A DNA stretch of 57,102 nucleotides from Methylococcales bacterium (GTDB lineage Bacteria; Pseudomonadota; Gammaproteobacteria; Methylococcales; Methylomonadaceae), in the NCBI GenBank assembly GCA_030654015.1, contig JAURYI010000011.1:1-57102 (forward strand), read 5' to 3'. The position numbers and the translations under genes were made by a program. This document shows, piece by piece, positions 55,574 to 57,102 of this stretch. How positions within the stretch are numbered: position 1 is the stretch's first letter; each line of letters begins with the position of its first letter. The notes under the pieces were generated by a model. It ran no database searches. It was not told where the DNA came from and worked only from the letters and a program-made list of their open reading frames with translations.

Positions 55574-57102
55574 TTATCGCGTTGATTTTCTGGTTTTTTT
55601 AACTTTCTCAGTTTCTACCAGTGGCGCGGTGAGTTGTTGGTACATCTCAAACAAAAACGCCACCCGTGCCGCATCATCTTTGCCGCCTCCTTCGACTTTG
55701 TTCAGGACAGGTTTGTAACCGTAAGCGGCATCAACCGCTTTATCGAGGGCGTTGTGGGCTTTAACCAGATTCGGCGGCATGGTTAATGGATTATATAAAT
55801 CTGCCAACGTTGAGACTGTATGTTCGGCTCTTGCGTCTAAAACGGCTTGGGCTTTTTCTTCGATGGTTTTGATTTGTTTAGCGTCAGGTGCTGGAAAGGC
55901 GAAGTTGTTATAAACGATACTGGCAGAATATTGATAATCACTTTTCATTCGACCACAAACAGTACGCATCCAAGCCATGTGCATCCGCGATTGTAAAACG
56001 CCAAAATGGTATTTAGTCGCGTTTGGTACAACCAGTAAACTACCACTAGCAATCCAGTCGGTGGAAACAAAGCCAATTGGTAAGTACATTCTCTGTTCGG
56101 AAGAAACTTTCGGTATAGCTAAATAATCGCTGTTTGGTTGTCTATTTTCACTAAATAAAGTTGGAAATTGCGCCCATTCGCGTGTTCTAGCTTTACCACT
56201 GTTCAATCGAACTTTACGAACCTGCTCAACACGGTTCATTACTTCTGGCATAGCTTTTAATTCGTGAGGGCTAACACCCACCAACCATAAACAATATCGT
56301 TGCATATTGTTGATTAATTCATCACCGCCGATAAATCGTTTTATCCATTTTTCAGCTTGAGGTTCTTTGGACAGCAGATCTAATTTTTCTTGTGGTGATA
56401 ATGCAAGATAGCCAAAATCGGTGGCTTCGCTACCTTTATTTATTTCAGCCACTTTACAGATAGATTGCGTTCTTTTTCGGATTAAAACAGTTGGAGCATC
56501 AACTAAATACGGATTAATTTGCTTGGCTTTGATTTCAATCGGTTCACCTTTGATATTGTCACCATAATCAAACAAACGATAACTACTCGGTTCTTTCAAA
56601 CCAAAGCCGATAATCACACAATGCACAGCGGCAACACCTCGCCCTTCATTACTCCATTGAAAAGTACGATGAGCAAAATGGATTTTCACGCCTTGCGCTG
56701 ATAAATAGCCCCATAAAATGCCCACTTGTTCGCCCTGACAAATGCTGTTAGTAGAAACAAATGCAACGGTTACGTTAGGATTTATTTTAATGTAGGCGGT
56801 CGCTTTGATATGCCACGCCGTCACATAATCAAGAACTCCCGCGCCTTTAATTGATGACGCTAACGGTGCAATATCAGCTTTTTGCTGTGATGATTGTTCT
56901 TTTTTGCCAATAAACGGCGGATTACCCATAATAAAACTGCACTCGCTGGGTTTTATCACGTCTTCCCAATCCAACCGTAAGGCATTGGCACAGACAATAT
57001 TGGCTTTTTTCTTCAACGGTATGCGGTTGTAATACAAGCCCAGTTCCTGCACGCGCAAATTCATTTGATGATCCACCAGCCACATTGCCAGCGTGGCGAT
57101 AT
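55574..57102 (-). CDS. MmeI-like class I DNA methyltransferase, C-terminal part (cut by window edge)
   Basis: The frame is open to the window end, so only the C-terminal 509 residues are visible. GNPPFIGKKEQ is the N6-adenine methyltransferase motif IV; the preceding DHQMNLRVQELGLYYNRIPL and the later FVSTNSICQGEQVGILW, FAHRTFQWSNEGRG and AVHCVIIGFG segments (each read in pieces) are typical of MmeI-type single-chain restriction-modification enzymes or their methylase-only relatives. The part after about residue 200 should hold the target recognition domain. Whether an N-terminal nuclease exists cannot be seen. Confidence 0.88.
   Translation of the reverse strand, partial: IATLAMWLVDHQMNLRVQELGLYYNRIPLKKKANIVCANALRLDWEDVIKPSECSFIMGNPPFIGKKEQSSQQKADIAPLASSIKGAGVLDYVTAWHIKATAYIKINPNVTVAFVSTNSICQGEQVGILWGYLSAQGVKIHFAHRTFQWSNEGRGVAAVHCVIIGFGLKEPSSYRLFDYGDNIKGEPIEIKAKQINPYLVDAPTVLIRKRTQSICKVAEINKGSEATDFGYLALSPQEKLDLLSKEPQAEKWIKRFIGGDELINNMQRYCLWLVGVSPHELKAMPEVMNRVEQVRKVRLNSGKARTREWAQFPTLFSENRQPNSDYLAIPKVSSEQRMYLPIGFVSTDWIASGSLLVVPNATKYHFGVLQSRMHMAWMRTVCGRMKSDYQYSASIVYNNFAFPAPDAKQIKTIEEKAQAVLDARAEHTVSTLADLYNPLTMPPNLVKAHNALDKAVDAAYGYKPVLNKVEGGGKDDAARVAFLFEMYQQLTAPLVETEKVKKTRKSTR

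Overview
The window reads as an ordinary chromosomal stretch of a moderately AT-rich gammaproteobacterium. The evidence is gene order: radC/coaBC-dut-(algC position)-argB, proC-yggT, pilMNOPQ-aroK-aroB-(damX-like)-hemE and bfd-bfr are all typical of that class. The sulfide-oxidation genes, cytochrome bd, a pyrophosphate-energised ion pump and a spore-photoproduct-lyase-like protein would fit a sulfur-exposed or methanotroph-like lineage (for example Thiotrichales or Methylococcales). The genus cannot be fixed from the sequence alone.

Left part (1-10 kb, nearly all minus strand). This is a respiratory and sulfur block. In transcription order it holds a persulfide dioxygenase-rhodanese fusion, a type II sulfide:quinone oxidoreductase, a DUF599 membrane protein, a SulP anion transporter, cydA, cydB, a CydX-GGDEF fusion, a PsiE-like protein, an alpha-carbonic anhydrase and the start of cydD. 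Together these could oxidise sulfide into the quinone pool, process the persulfide product, move the resulting anion and pass electrons to a sulfide-tolerant quinol oxidase.

10-24 kb. A GNAT acetyltransferase and a large Cache-HAMP-PAS-GGDEF-EAL protein come first. The housekeeping run radC / coaBC-dut-X-argB follows; X is a membrane protein that looks like only the N-terminal sensory part of long AlgC, without the mutase. Then come a DUF4124 protein, yggT-proC, an spl-like radical SAM gene overlapping an SDR gene, hemJ and a TlpA-like lipoprotein.

24-28 kb. serA and a SerB-like phosphatase flank an accessory island. It holds a DUF2281-like antitoxin with a broken PIN toxin bracketed by a 75-bp direct repeat of the serA upstream region, several palindromic repeats, a GIY-YIG/T5orf172-DUF1566 fusion, and an intact Txe/YoeB-type toxin-antitoxin pair.

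28-34 kb. After yebC there is a tightly packed minus-strand set of five genes (read 34.1 to 29.0 kb): a small charged helical protein, a soluble vWA protein, a divergent PurA (adenylosuccinate synthetase) paralogue, an ECF sigma factor and a membrane-anchored YfbK-like vWA protein. Gaps are only 1, 3 and 9 nt, then an 11-nt overlap. This is the best candidate here for an uncharacterised system.

34-57 kb. Mostly housekeeping: yajD, a UshA-like 5'-nucleotidase, hppA, exonuclease III, rpmE, the type IV pilus assembly operon pilMNOPQ, aroK, aroB, a DamX-like ATPase, hemE, a DUF411 protein, bfd-bfr with a probable Fur box, sbcC without an adjacent sbcD, a small membrane protein, smpB flanked by two copies of a palindromic repeat, an acidic protein of unknown function, and the C-terminal part of an MmeI-like DNA methyltransferase running off the right edge. 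I see no rRNA, tRNA, CRISPR array or complete insertion sequence. Short palindromic repeats of several families are frequent between genes.
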